Assembly (NCBI RefSeq): GCF_018320785.1
Contig: NC_054880.1
Coordinates: forward strand, 642,616 to 706,615
Source of the DNA: Cheilinus undulatus
Taxonomy: Eukaryota > Chordata > Actinopteri > Labriformes > Labridae
DNA: 64,000 bases
Reading direction: 5' to 3'
Program-made: the position numbers and the translations under genes
The notes under the pieces: generated by a model
Databases searched by the model: none
Seen by the model: the letters and a program-made list of their open reading frames with translations, nothing else
What the model was told of the DNA's origin: nothing
Shown here: positions 34,570 through 64,000 of the stretch, in pieces
How the letters are laid out: each line of letters begins with the position of its first letter
How positions within the stretch are numbered: position 1 is the stretch's first letter

Positions 34570-35363
34570 TGTAAATGTCCTCAAACATCTGCCTTTCCCT
34601 CTGATTCACTTATAATGACATTAAATATCCTTTTTCAGATTTTTGGGCCATTTTACAACTTCTTTTTTCACTTTTATCCCATTTTTGCCCCTTTTCATCT
34701 TTTCGCCCAGTTAAGCTGCCTTTCATCATTAAATATCTCTTTGTTCCCAATTTTTTTGTTCATTTTTGTGATGTCTTTTTGCCACAATTATCCCATTTTT
34801 TGCCACGTTTTCTCCATTTAGGCGACCCTTTAACCATTACATACCACTTTTTTGCCCATTTTAGTCACTGTCCACTCATTTTTTGTCACTTCTCACAATT
34901 TTTTCTACTTTCTGACCATTTTCCACTTTTTCTTCCCATTTTCACCAATTTTTGCTTCTTTTCCTCATTTTTCCTACCCTTCAATATTAAATATCCATTT
35001 TTTCCATTATTTTTGCTCATTTTTGTAACATCTTTTCACCCATTTAAACTACCCTTTGCCATTACATACCACTTGTTTCCTCTTTTTTGCCCATTGTTGC
35101 CACTCTTGACTGCTTTTTGCCCATTTAAGTCACTTTCCACTCATTTTTTTGTCACTTCTCACCCATTTCTGCTTCTTTCTGACCATTTTTCCACTTTTTC
35201 TCTCCATTTTCACCCATTTTTTGCTGCTTTTTGCCCATGTTTGCCACCTTAAACCTATTTTTATTGCTATTTCCAGCTGTTTTTGCCTCTTTTCACCTCT
35301 TGGATTGTGGCTCAAAGATGTTTTCCATCAGTGGGCTCTTTGGTTGAGTAACACTGCTCTATA
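34570..35363. mobile_element. truncated copy of the TACTCAAC-type element
   Basis: Long run of CCACTTTTTGCCCATTTT-type phrases ending GGCTCTTTGGTTGAGTAACACTG, the right end shared with 18578 and 41845. The left end is not recognisable. Open frames here are Phe/Pro-rich artefacts. Confidence 0.65.
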
Positions 35364-35765
35364 GCATAGACCCTAGGTAACTGTAAGTTTATCCATTTAG
35401 CTCCATGCACAGCAGAGGTTAGCAAAGCAAATCACCTTTGTTCTGGTTTATGGTTCCTCCCCTGAAGCTCAGTGGCGCCCCCCCAGGGGAGGCCCGCCTC
35501 ACACTTTGAAAACCACTGGTTTATATAAAGTCATCAGCTGCAAATATTTCATGAAAAATCTCCTGATCATGATAGAAATATTCATGACATTGATAAATAG
35601 GTATAATACATGACTGAAACATTGAAGTGACATTAAACACAGTTTTCTGCGGCCGTCACTGTTTGGTAGGGTTTTATACAGATGAACCACAATGAAGCAG
35701 AAAATCATCACAACCTTGATTTATCTCAGTAATCCCAGTCTAAAAGGTCAGCTCCTATATTCTAG

Positions 35766-36400
35766 ATCAGAGGGTCGGACTCAGTCACAGCAGGGGCCTG
35801 ATTCTGGATCCAGGACTAACCTGAGGGTCTAACAGGGTCACCTTTAAACCAGAAACTGTCAACCTCATTTTACCAGGAATAAAATATTAAAACTTAGCTC
35901 TGATGATAAATGATTCTGACATTTAAAACGTTAAAAAGATCAGTTTAAAGGCTCACAATCTGAGAAAAGAACATTTATTAGTTCACAAAGGTCAAACATG
36001 AAATTAAAATAATGTTTTTAAAGGCAAATATATTAGAAAGAAAGTCAGAATCATGAGTTTAAAGGTCAAACATGAAATTAAATTTATAATCATGGAATCA
36101 AAAATCAAAATATGATTCAAAATTTTTAATTGTGAGTCTAAAAGGTCAAATTCTGGGATTATGAAGTCAAAGTTAGGAGTTTAAAATATGAAATAAAATA
36201 CAAAATAATTGGTTAAAAAGGTCAAAATATGACTTTAAAATTAGAATTATGAATCTAAAAGCTCTAAATATTCTATGAGAAGTCAAAATTATGAGCTTAA
36301 ATGCTCAAAGTATGAAATTAAAAGTCTGAATCCTCAGTTTGAGTCCTGATTGTGAGATGATAAATTGAAAATGTGAAACTAAAATACAAACGAATTTCTT
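35766..36400. mobile_element. inverted, truncated copy of the 5532-6317 hAT family
   Basis: AGGGTCGGACTCAGTCACAG and TCTAACAGGGTCAC match the reverse complement of the right end of the element at 5532-6317. The other end has decayed. Confidence 0.6.
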
Positions 36401-36775
36401 TCCCCACATTCCTGACTTATCTAAATATTTTACTCCTTACTTTTTCAGATTTTGTGACTTAACAAGGAAATCCTAAATCATCAGGATGAGTTCACATATT
36501 TAAACTTGATCCTCACATTTTTATACATTTTTAAACTCTGTTCAAACAGAATGAGCATGTGCAGAAGTGGCAGGTGAGGTTTTGTGAGCAGGTGGCTCTC
36601 TCGTCCAACTTTAAGGAAAATGAAGTGACTCTGGAAGGATTTATTGTATCTGTTTGTCATTGCTGAAAAATCAGAGTGGTGCCTGAGTAATGCCACGGAG
36701 AAAACAAGAAGATCTGCTGTGGAGTTACCTGATCACCACGACGGTCCACTGGAAGTGGGAGAGAGATCGAGGAGC

Positions 36776-36838
36776 GTTAGGGTTAGGGTTAGGGTCATGC
36801 AGGTCAGGGTTAGGGTTAGGGTTAGGGTCATGCAGGTC
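36776..36838. repeat. short interstitial telomere-like arrays
   Basis: Two short (GTTAGG)n runs separated by TCATGCAGGTCAG, a unit that is itself repeated. Confidence 0.85.
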
Positions 36839-36839
36839 A

Positions 36840-37375
36840 GTCACTCTGAGTTATCGGCTCTGATTCGCTCAATAATGAGGGAAGAAATCAGGGCTGCTTT
36901 TGATAAACTTAAGCCTCAACTCAAAAGTTTAAAGCCTGAACTCGACTCCTGCAGTGAGAGACTCGGTGAGGTGGGGGAGGGGCTGGGCAGCCTGGACTCA
37001 ATGAAAGTTGATGAAAGAAAATAAAGAGCTCAAAGACCAGACAGAGAGGATGGAAACACACAGCAGAAACATGGATGTGTGTGTGTTTGGGCTTCACACC
37101 CCACAGATTTCATGATCAACTTTTTCAAGGAGGTTCAAAGGAGAGCTTCGGTGTGAGCCAACTGTTGAGACTGCACACAGAATCAGTCCAATATCCAACA
37201 GGAAGTCCCGGTCGATGATTGTGGAAATGCACAAATATGAAGCAAAAGAAGCGACCTTGAAGCTGACGAGAAACAAAGGGGAGCTCATTTTCAGAAATAT
37301 GACGGTGGAGATATTTCCAGATGTAACGCCTGAAACTGCTCGGAAAAGAGCCCAATTCAAAAACATCAGGATGGG
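36840..37375 (+). pseudogene. L1-type LINE ORF1 relic
   Basis: A first frame reads SELSALIRSIMREEIRAAFD, and DKLKPQLKSLKPELD in a coiled-coil style. After frame breaks another reads CEPTVETAHRIS, RSMIVEMHKYEAKEATL and VEIFPDVTPETARKRAQF. The latter resembles the RRM/C-terminal part of L1 ORF1 proteins (nucleic-acid chaperone). It is interrupted by stops and has no ORF2 directly after it. Confidence 0.65.
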
Positions 37376-38655
37376 GTTCGTCTCACATCTCTAGTTATAA
37401 GGCGTGAGTCTTAGTCCCGCCCACCAGAGACTCATGGAGAGACCGAGGAATCCACACCGAAGACTGAGGCCATAGACCGACCATTAACGGTCCATGGGAC
37501 GTCCTTACCTCTGCAGCGTCACTTGAAGCGACGTCAGTTTATGATGACGGTGCCAGCTGATCATCTATCAGCTGATAGATGATCAGCTGATCATCTATCA
37601 GCTGATCATCAGTCAGCTGATTGATGATCAGCTGATAGATGATCAGCTGATCATCTATCAGCTGATCATGGATGACCCTCTGTCTGTCCTCTTAGAGCCT
37701 TTTCATTCAAAGATCTGCCTCCACAGTTCAGCACACATGCCCACGTTACCTGTAAAAGTGTAATAATTATTAAAGTCCACTCGAAATCAACGTTTAGTCT
37801 GAACTTTACCGATGGCTTTGCAGACAGCAGAGATTGAGAACACACCCTTTGTGTAGGCAGGCAGCTATATACACATTCAACGTGCTCAGGGAAAACATCC
37901 TGTTTTTCGGCAGAGGCTTGTATACAGCTTAAAACATATGTGACTGACTGCATATATGACAATATCTATGCCAAAACAGACAGCAGAAAGGCTGAAACTA
38001 CAGCCCTGCACAGCTCACATGTCAGAATTCACACACTTCAGGCGTGTTATCTCCTAATAACGCTGTAAACGCATCCAAACATGGTGATCGTGAAAATAAG
38101 GAGCTCATGTTAAGACAAATTTATGATTAAACTTGGTCTTACCTTCATGTAGCAGTATGTGACAGGATGAGCAGCTGCCTGTTTCTCTGTGGGCTGTCCT
38201 GTTAGTCCTGCTGTGGTTCAGTGATAGCAGCCTGCTAGTACGTGTTGCTTCCTCTTCCTCTTCCTCTCAGCTACCTGTACAGGTGAGGCTAACTCAGTAT
38301 CGCAGGTGCATCAGCTGTTGTTCCAGACTGCTGCTGATGACTCCTGGTCGCAGCTGTTTTTATCTTTTACCTTCATAAATGTCCGTTTGTCCACTTTGTT
38401 AGCTGAAATTAACTCTCCCTGCTAGCGTTAACTTTGACAACAGCGCTGATTGTCTGTGATTGGTCGGTTGTTTACCTATATGATGATTTTGCGCACAAGT
38501 CAGGATGTGATAGGCTGATATGATGGTTTTTTTGTTTAGCCTGCCTCACCACAGTCTGTACTCCTCACTAGACACCAGCGTTATGTTTACACACCCGCCT
38601 CCCCTAGAGGTGCTGGATCCAATCAAATAAGAGCTGGTCATGATCTGAAAGGTGC
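37376..38655. other. intergenic DNA with palindrome cluster
   Basis: No gene recognised. It holds the perfect palindromes at 37554-37589 and 37624-37669, and a GC-moderate stretch with CTAGC-rich phrases. Confidence 0.45.
37554..37672. repeat. perfect palindromes of TGATCATCTATCAGC phrases
   Basis: 37554-37589 is a perfect 36-bp palindrome and 37624-37669 a perfect 46-bp palindrome. The intervening DNA uses the same phrases. Confidence 0.95.
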
Positions 38656-38659
38656 TGGA

Positions 38660-39066
38660 TCTTGTTTCGGTGGGATCCTGCCCAAACTCAGCCCTGCCTT
38701 TCCCTAACACCGTCTATGAGAGGTTTACAGACGGTGTCAGTTACATCTCTACTTCCTCCATCAGAATTCCCTCAGAACTCAAACTGGAAACTTAACAGCT
38801 CGGTTTTGTGTCATGATTTAGTGAAACTCAGATTTAAAGACCTGATGAACATCTACTGGAACAAAGCTATAGCTGAGATAAACCATGAGTGTAACTGGGA
38901 GCTTCTAAAATGTGAAGTGGGCAAATTTATGAGGAAATACTGAAGTCATCTTTCCAAAGAAAAGCATGAAGAGGAAAAGGTGAAATCCAGCTCTGCTACC
39001 TCATCCTCTATAGATCCTGACAGCATGGCTGATCAGGAAAAGAAACCTTCAAACAAAACAAACTAA
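38660..39066 (+). pseudogene. possible LINE ORF2 fragment
   Basis: NWKLNSSVLCHDLVKLRFKD, then NWELLKCEVGKFMRKY followed by a stop, resembles the linker after the endonuclease domain of L1-type ORF2. Weak similarity, and the frame is short and broken. Confidence 0.4.
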
Positions 39067-39069
39067 ACT

Positions 39070-39358
39070 AGAACAGATCTACCAATCAGCATAGAGGATC
39101 AATAACAGATCTACCGATCAGTAAAGAGGATCAATAACAGATCTACCAATCAGCATAGAGGATCAATAACAGATCTACCGATCAGCATAGAGGATCAATA
39201 ACAGATCTACCGATCAGCATAGAGGATCAATAACAGATCTACCGATCAGTATAGAGGATCAATAACAGATCTACCGATCAGTATAGAGGATCAATAACAG
39301 ATCTACCAATCAGTATAGAGGATCAATAACAGATCTATTGATCAGTATAGAGGCTTAT
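39070..39358. repeat. 32-bp minisatellite downstream of atad2
   Basis: About nine copies of a unit containing AGAGGATCAATAACAGATCT and ACCGATCAGTAT. Confidence 0.93.
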
Positions 39359-39399
39359 TGATAAACAGAAACAGGTTAGTAAAGAAAGTTCAAAAAAAC

Positions 39400-39405
39400 T
39401 TTATT
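39400..39405 (-). promoter_or_regulatory. polyadenylation signal of atad2
   Basis: AATAAA on the minus strand, 298 bp after the atad2 stop, next to a T-rich stretch on the transcript side. The 3' UTR between them includes direct repeats of a roughly 56-bp AT-rich unit (39500-39640). Confidence 0.6.
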
Positions 39406-39702
39406 CATGATGCTTTTAGAGACAAAAACACGACTTTAATCAGACTTTCATCATTGGACACAAATAAACTCTGCTTTACATGAATACAAACAATAGAATA
39501 AATACTCTAATTTAAATAATATCTGAGATAAAATAAATCAGTTAGGATGATAAAATAAATACTCTAATTTAAATAATATCTGAGATAAAATAAATCAGTT
39601 AGGATGATAAAATAAATACTCTGCTTTAAATCAGGTCAAACATAAATGCAGCTCTAAAATGAGGAGTAAACGTGTTTCTCTTTTAGTGCACAGGAGTTTG
39701 AT

Positions 39703-59724
<20,022 letters not shown>

Positions 59725-59912
59725 CTGCCGAGGAGAACGTGTTAAAGAACGTTAGTTTACAGAGAAGCCCTCAGGGGTGCCGGAATATTCTGGATTTACA
59801 CAACCAACCCGGTCCTGATGAGGACGCCCCAGACCGCCACACTGAGATATTAGACTGCTTCAGTTCACTGAGGTTTCTCCACACACGTATAATTCCTTTT
59901 TACATTTAAATA

Positions 59913-61561
59913 TACTATAGATGGACAAAAGTATTTGGCCACAGCCGTTAATTATTGAAGTCAGGTGTTTCAGGTGTCTCAGACATCTGTGGTCCTAAAC
60001 GGGTCGTTCTGAAGAGCTCAGAGACTCCAGCGTGGTTTTGTGATGACACCTTTGACATAATTTCATCCCTGCTGGATACTCCACAGTCTCCACGGCTCTG
60101 AAGAGCTCTGAACTTCCTCTGGCATTAATGTAAACACTAACGGGGCTTTCACATTAGACCCAGCTGTTTGGAACCGCGCCACGGCTTGATTCCCCCCCGC
60201 TGGCTTGCTTTCACACTAGCAACATCGGGCCCACTTGCGTATTTACTCGGTCTGAAACAGCAGGTGGTGGTATGCACGTAGCTGGTTTACAACCCTGCCA
60301 AGGAGGAGAAAGAAGAAGAAGCTACCATGGCAACCACTGGGGTCATGACCTGAGCCAAGATTGTTTTTGTTTTGACCCGGCAAAAAGTCCATCCTGCAGC
60401 CATGGAGGATTAAAACCACTTTTAAGATGCCAGCAGCTTCTCTCTTCATATCTGCACATCTACTACAGCTCAGAGGATTAAATGGGCTCGCGCTGCACTG
60501 AGGTGACAGGAGGCTTTTACTGCCTTTGTCCCTCCTCTCACTGACTCCAGCCTGGGTTCATCTGTAAGGTGAGTCACAACAGACTGATTATTGGCTGGAT
60601 TCTGATGATTTCTGCCCTTTATGGAGGAGAAATGTGGACAAACTGCCGCGCTGTGGAAAGAAGTTTAGTTTTTACGCTGACGTCATAAAGCTGATACGGC
60701 GCTCTGTCCCGTATCCCGTTGCATTCACATCTCATCCAAAGCGCGCCGGAGTCCACTTGAATTGCACCCGAGACCACCTCCCCAAGTGTGCCCGCGCCCG
60801 GTGCCCAGGTGCGGTTTGTTTGCATTCACACTACCAAAACGAACCGGACTTTGGGCTCAAGTGCACTCAGATCCAGGACCAGGCCCCTGGTGTGAAAGCA
60901 CCCCAAAACTGTGGCAGGAGCTTCATGAAAGGGTTTCCATGGCAACAGCTGCATGCATGCCTCACATCAACAAGTCCAACGCCAAGCTCTGGATGGAGCG
61001 GAGTGGACACTGGACTGTGGAGTGACCAATCATCTTCTCTGTTTCCAGTCAGATGGTGAGTCTGGGTCTGGAGGATGCTGGGAGAACGTTACCTGTCTGA
61101 CTGTGAAGTTTGGTGGAGGAGGGATAATGGTCTGGGGCTGGTTTTCAGGGTCTGGTCTAGACCCCTTATCTCCAGTGAAGGCCAGTCTTAATGCTTCAGC
61201 AGACCAAGACATTCTGGACCATGCTATGCTCCCAACAGTCTGGGGAAGACCCTTTTCTATTCCAGCAGGACTGTGGACCAGAGACCAGAGAAGGACTAGA
61301 AAGACTAGAGTCCTGACCTCAACCCCATCCAGCACCTTTGGGATGAACTGGAACAGAGACTGTGATCCAGGTCCTCTGGTCCAACGTCAGAGCCTGAGCT
61401 CATGGATGCTCTACAGGATGAATGGACACACATTCTCACAGGAACACTCCAGGATGCAGAAGGAGACAACTCCATATTAGAGAACCAGGATCTGAATACT
61501 AGTCACCACAGTCCCTGTCAGAGTAATGCTCAAGCGGCCAGATACTTTTGTCCATATAGTG
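59913..61561 (+). mobile_element. Tc1-type element with nested insertion
   Basis: Left end ACTATAGATGGACAAAAGTA and right end TACTTTTGTCCATATAGT are inverted repeats with TA on both sides (59911-59912, 61562-61563). A transposase relic reads FGGGGIMVWGWFSGSGLDPL near 61110-61170, with stops elsewhere. It lies in the atad2 intron upstream of the first visible exon. Confidence 0.8.
60142..60904. mobile_element. nested DNA element with GGGGCTTTCACA / TGTGAAAGCACCCC ends
   Basis: GGGGCTTTCACATTAG at the left and CTGGTGTGAAAGCACCCC at the right are imperfect inverted ends. The surrounding Tc1 sequence resumes with AAAACTGTGGCAGGAG. No transposase is recognised inside. Confidence 0.6.
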
Positions 61562-61569
61562 TATCTCCC

Positions 61570-61840
61570 TTGTGAAATTAACCATTGAAAATGTAAAAGT
61601 TCTGTTTTCAGGAGCGTGCTGTGACTCCATCTAACTCCAACCTCACTGCAGCAGCTCCATCATTGGTTTTCAGGGACCTGCTGAAGCTTCTGCATTAGTC
61701 TCACGCTCTCCTTCCAGCTAAAAACACCACAACGCTCTTAGAGGGGTCACTGATACTGAAACAAATCACTGCTTTAGTACAGTCACACAAACCCACTAAC
61801 CACCAGTACTACAGAAAGTCCCATAGCTCAGCTCTGAGAT
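61570..61840. other. atad2 intron flank
   Basis: No coding or repeat feature recognised before the satellite begins. Confidence 0.4.
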
Positions 61841-61844
61841 TGTC

Positions 61845-64000
61845 TAGTCTGGTCTGGTCTAGTCTAGTCTGGTCTGGTATGGTCTGGTCTGGTCTGGTCT
61901 AGTCTGGTCTAGTCTAGTCTGGTCTGGTATGGTCTGGTCTGGTATGGTCTAGTCTGGTCTGGTCTGGTCTGGTCTGGTATGGTCTAGTCTGGTCTAGTCT
62001 AGTCTGGTCTGGTCTGGTCTGGTATGGTCTAGTCTGGTCTAGTCTAGTCTGGTCTGGTCTGGTCTGGTCTGGTCTGGTCTAGTCTGGTCTAGTCTAGTCT
62101 GGTCTGGTATGGTCTGGTCTGGTCTAGTCTAGTCTGGTATGGTCTGGTCTGGTATGGTCTAGTCTGGTCTGGTCTAGTCTGGTATGGTCTAGTCTGGTCT
62201 AGTCTAGTCTAGTCTGGTCTGGTCTGGTCTGGTCTAGTCTAGTCTAGTCTGGTATGGTCTGGTCTGGTATGGTCTAGTCTGGTCTAGTCTAGTCTGGTCT
62301 GGTCTGGTCTGGTCTGGTCTGGTCTAGTCTGGTCTAGTCTAGTCTGGTCTGGTATGGTCTGGTCTGGTCTAGTCTAGTCTGGTCTGGTCTAGTCTGGTCT
62401 AGTCTAGTCTGGTCTAGTCTAGTCTGGTCTGGTCTGGTCTGGTCTGGTATGGTCTAGTCTGGTCTAGTCTAGTCTGGTCTGGTCTGGTCTGGTATGGTCT
62501 AGTCTGGTCTAGTCTAGTCTGGTCTGGTCTGGTCTGGTCTGGTCTGGTCTAGTCTGGTCTAGTCTAGTCTGGTCTGGTATGGTCTGGTCTGGTCTAGTCT
62601 AGTCTGGTATGGTCTGGTCTGGTATGGTCTAGTCTGGTCTGGTCTAGTCTGGTATGGTCTAGTCTGGTCTAGTCTAGTCTAGTCTGGTCTGGTCTGGTCT
62701 GGTCTAGTCTAGTCTGGTATGGTCTGGTCTGGTATGGTCTAGTCTGGTCTAGTCTAGTCTGGTCTGGTCTGGTCTGGTCTGGTCTGGTCTAGTCTGGTCT
62801 AGTCTGGTCTGGTCTGGTATGGTCTAGTCTGGTATGGTCTGCTCTGGTCTGGTCTAGTCTGGTCTGGTATGGTCTAGTCTGGTCTAGTCTAGTCTGGTCT
62901 GGTCTGGTCTGGTATGGTCTAGTCTGGTCTAGTCTAGTCTGGTCTGGTCTGGTCTGGTCTGGTATGGTCTAGTCTGGTATGGTCTGGTCTGGTATGGTCT
63001 AGTCTGGTCTAGTCTGGTCTGGTCTGGTCTGGTCTGGTATGGTCCAGTCTGGTCTAGTCTAGTCTGGTCTGGTCTGGTCTGGTCTGGTATGGTCTAGTCT
63101 GGTCTAGTCTAGTCTGGTCTGGTATGGTCTAGTCTGGTCGAGTCTAGTCTGGTCTGGTCTGGTCTGGTCTGGTATGGTCTAGTCTGGTCTAGTCTAGTCT
63201 GGTCTGGTCTGGTCTGGTATGGTCTAGTCTGGTCTGGTATGGTCTGGTCTGGTATGGTCTAGTCTGGTCTAGTCTAGTCTGGTCTGGTCTGGTCTGGTCT
63301 GGTCTAGTCTGGTCTAGTCTAGTCTAGTCTAGTCTGGTCTTGTCTGGTCTGGTATGGTCTAGTCTGGTATGGTCTGGTCTGGTATGGTCTAGTCTGGTCT
63401 AGTCTAGTCTGGTCTGGTCTGGTCTGGTCTGGTCTGGTCTGGTCTGGTCTGGTATGGTCTAGTCTGGTCTAGTCTAGTCTGGTCTGGTCTGGTCTGGTCT
63501 GGTATGGTCTAGTCTGGTCTAGTCTAGTCTGGTCTGGTCTGTTCTGGTCTGGTCAGTCTGGTCTAGCCCGGTCTGGTCTGGTCTGGTCAGGTATGGTCTA
63601 GTCTGGTCTGGTCTAGTCTGGTCTGGTCTGGTCCGGTCGGTCTGGATGGTCTCTCGTCTGGTCTAGTCTGGTCTGGTATGGTCTAGTCTGGTCTAGTCTA
63701 GTCTGGTCTGGTCTGGTATAGTCTAGTCTGGTCTAGTCTAGTCTGGTCTGGTCTGGTCTGGTCTGGTCTGGTATGGTCTAGTCTGGTCTAGTCTAGTCTG
63801 GTCTGGTCTGGTCTGGTATGGTCTAGTCTGGTCTGGTCTGGTCTGGTATGGTCTAGTCTGGTCTAGTCTAGTCTGGTCTGGTCTGGTCTGGTCTGGTCTG
63901 GTCTGGTCTGGTCTGGTCTGGTCTGGTCTGGTCTGGTCTTGTCTGGTCTAGTCTGGTCTAGTCTAGTCTAGTCTGGTCTGGTCTAGTCTGGTCTGGTCTG
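61845..64000. repeat. pentanucleotide satellite (GGTCT / AGTCT / GGTAT)n
   Basis: Over 2 kb made of three 5-bp words, GGTCT, AGTCT and GGTAT. Longer strings of these words recur as higher-order units. It runs off the right window edge and lies in an atad2 intron or upstream region. Confidence 0.97.

Noticed and set aside
34564-35252. Phe/Leu-rich membrane-like proteins
   Set aside because: They are translations of CATTTTTGCCACTTTT phrases of a dispersed repeat that recurs at several other sites in the window.

Overview
The window is vertebrate nuclear DNA, most likely from a ray-finned fish. The genes have small exons separated by long introns, and the intergenic and intronic DNA is full of hAT-type, Tc1-type and LINE remnants plus very large minisatellites. 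There are no operons, no CRISPR array and no prokaryotic signals. A run of Ns (6523-6622) marks an assembly gap.

Layout from left to right. (1) 1-13000 holds two first coding exons of zinc-finger-type genes on the minus strand (1073-1364 and 12750-12978). Both run leftwards into minisatellites (1-1018 and 6623-12715), and no zinc-finger exon follows either one in the window. An (AAT)n-rich block (1690-4437) and a hAT-type element (5532-6317) lie between them. (2) A divergent promoter near 12979-13250 separates the second zinc-finger exon from dusp11 (plus strand), whose whole coding sequence is one exon (15109-15930). (3) dnai2, encoding outer-arm dynein intermediate chain 2, lies tail to tail with dusp11 on the minus strand. 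All 12 coding exons can be read (28364 down to 17768; 594 codons, with matching splice phases throughout). Its first intron is a minisatellite of about 4.7 kb, and its upstream region carries two X-box-like RFX sites. (4) 33320-39390 is intergenic and contains transposon debris, an L1-type ORF1 relic, short telomere-like arrays and perfect palindromes. (5) atad2 (AAA+ ATPase with bromodomain) occupies 39390-59724 on the minus strand. 22 coding exons are visible. The N-terminal start lies beyond the right edge, and the exons just before the first AAA domain are missing. A 3.6 kb LINE sits in one of its introns. (6) 59913-61561 is a Tc1-type element carrying a nested insertion, and 61845 to the end is a pentanucleotide satellite.

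The genes do not form a single pathway. dnai2 is a motile-cilium structural gene, dusp11 acts on RNA 5' triphosphates, atad2 is a chromatin ATPase, and the zinc-finger exons probably belong to a lineage-expanded family. I found no evidence for a new multi-gene system. The most unusual signals are structural: a 69-bp tandem array that copies a dnai2 splice acceptor five times, a minisatellite that grew out of a Tc1 transposase segment inside atad2, a single-exon dusp11, and nested transposons whose target-site duplications can still be read.
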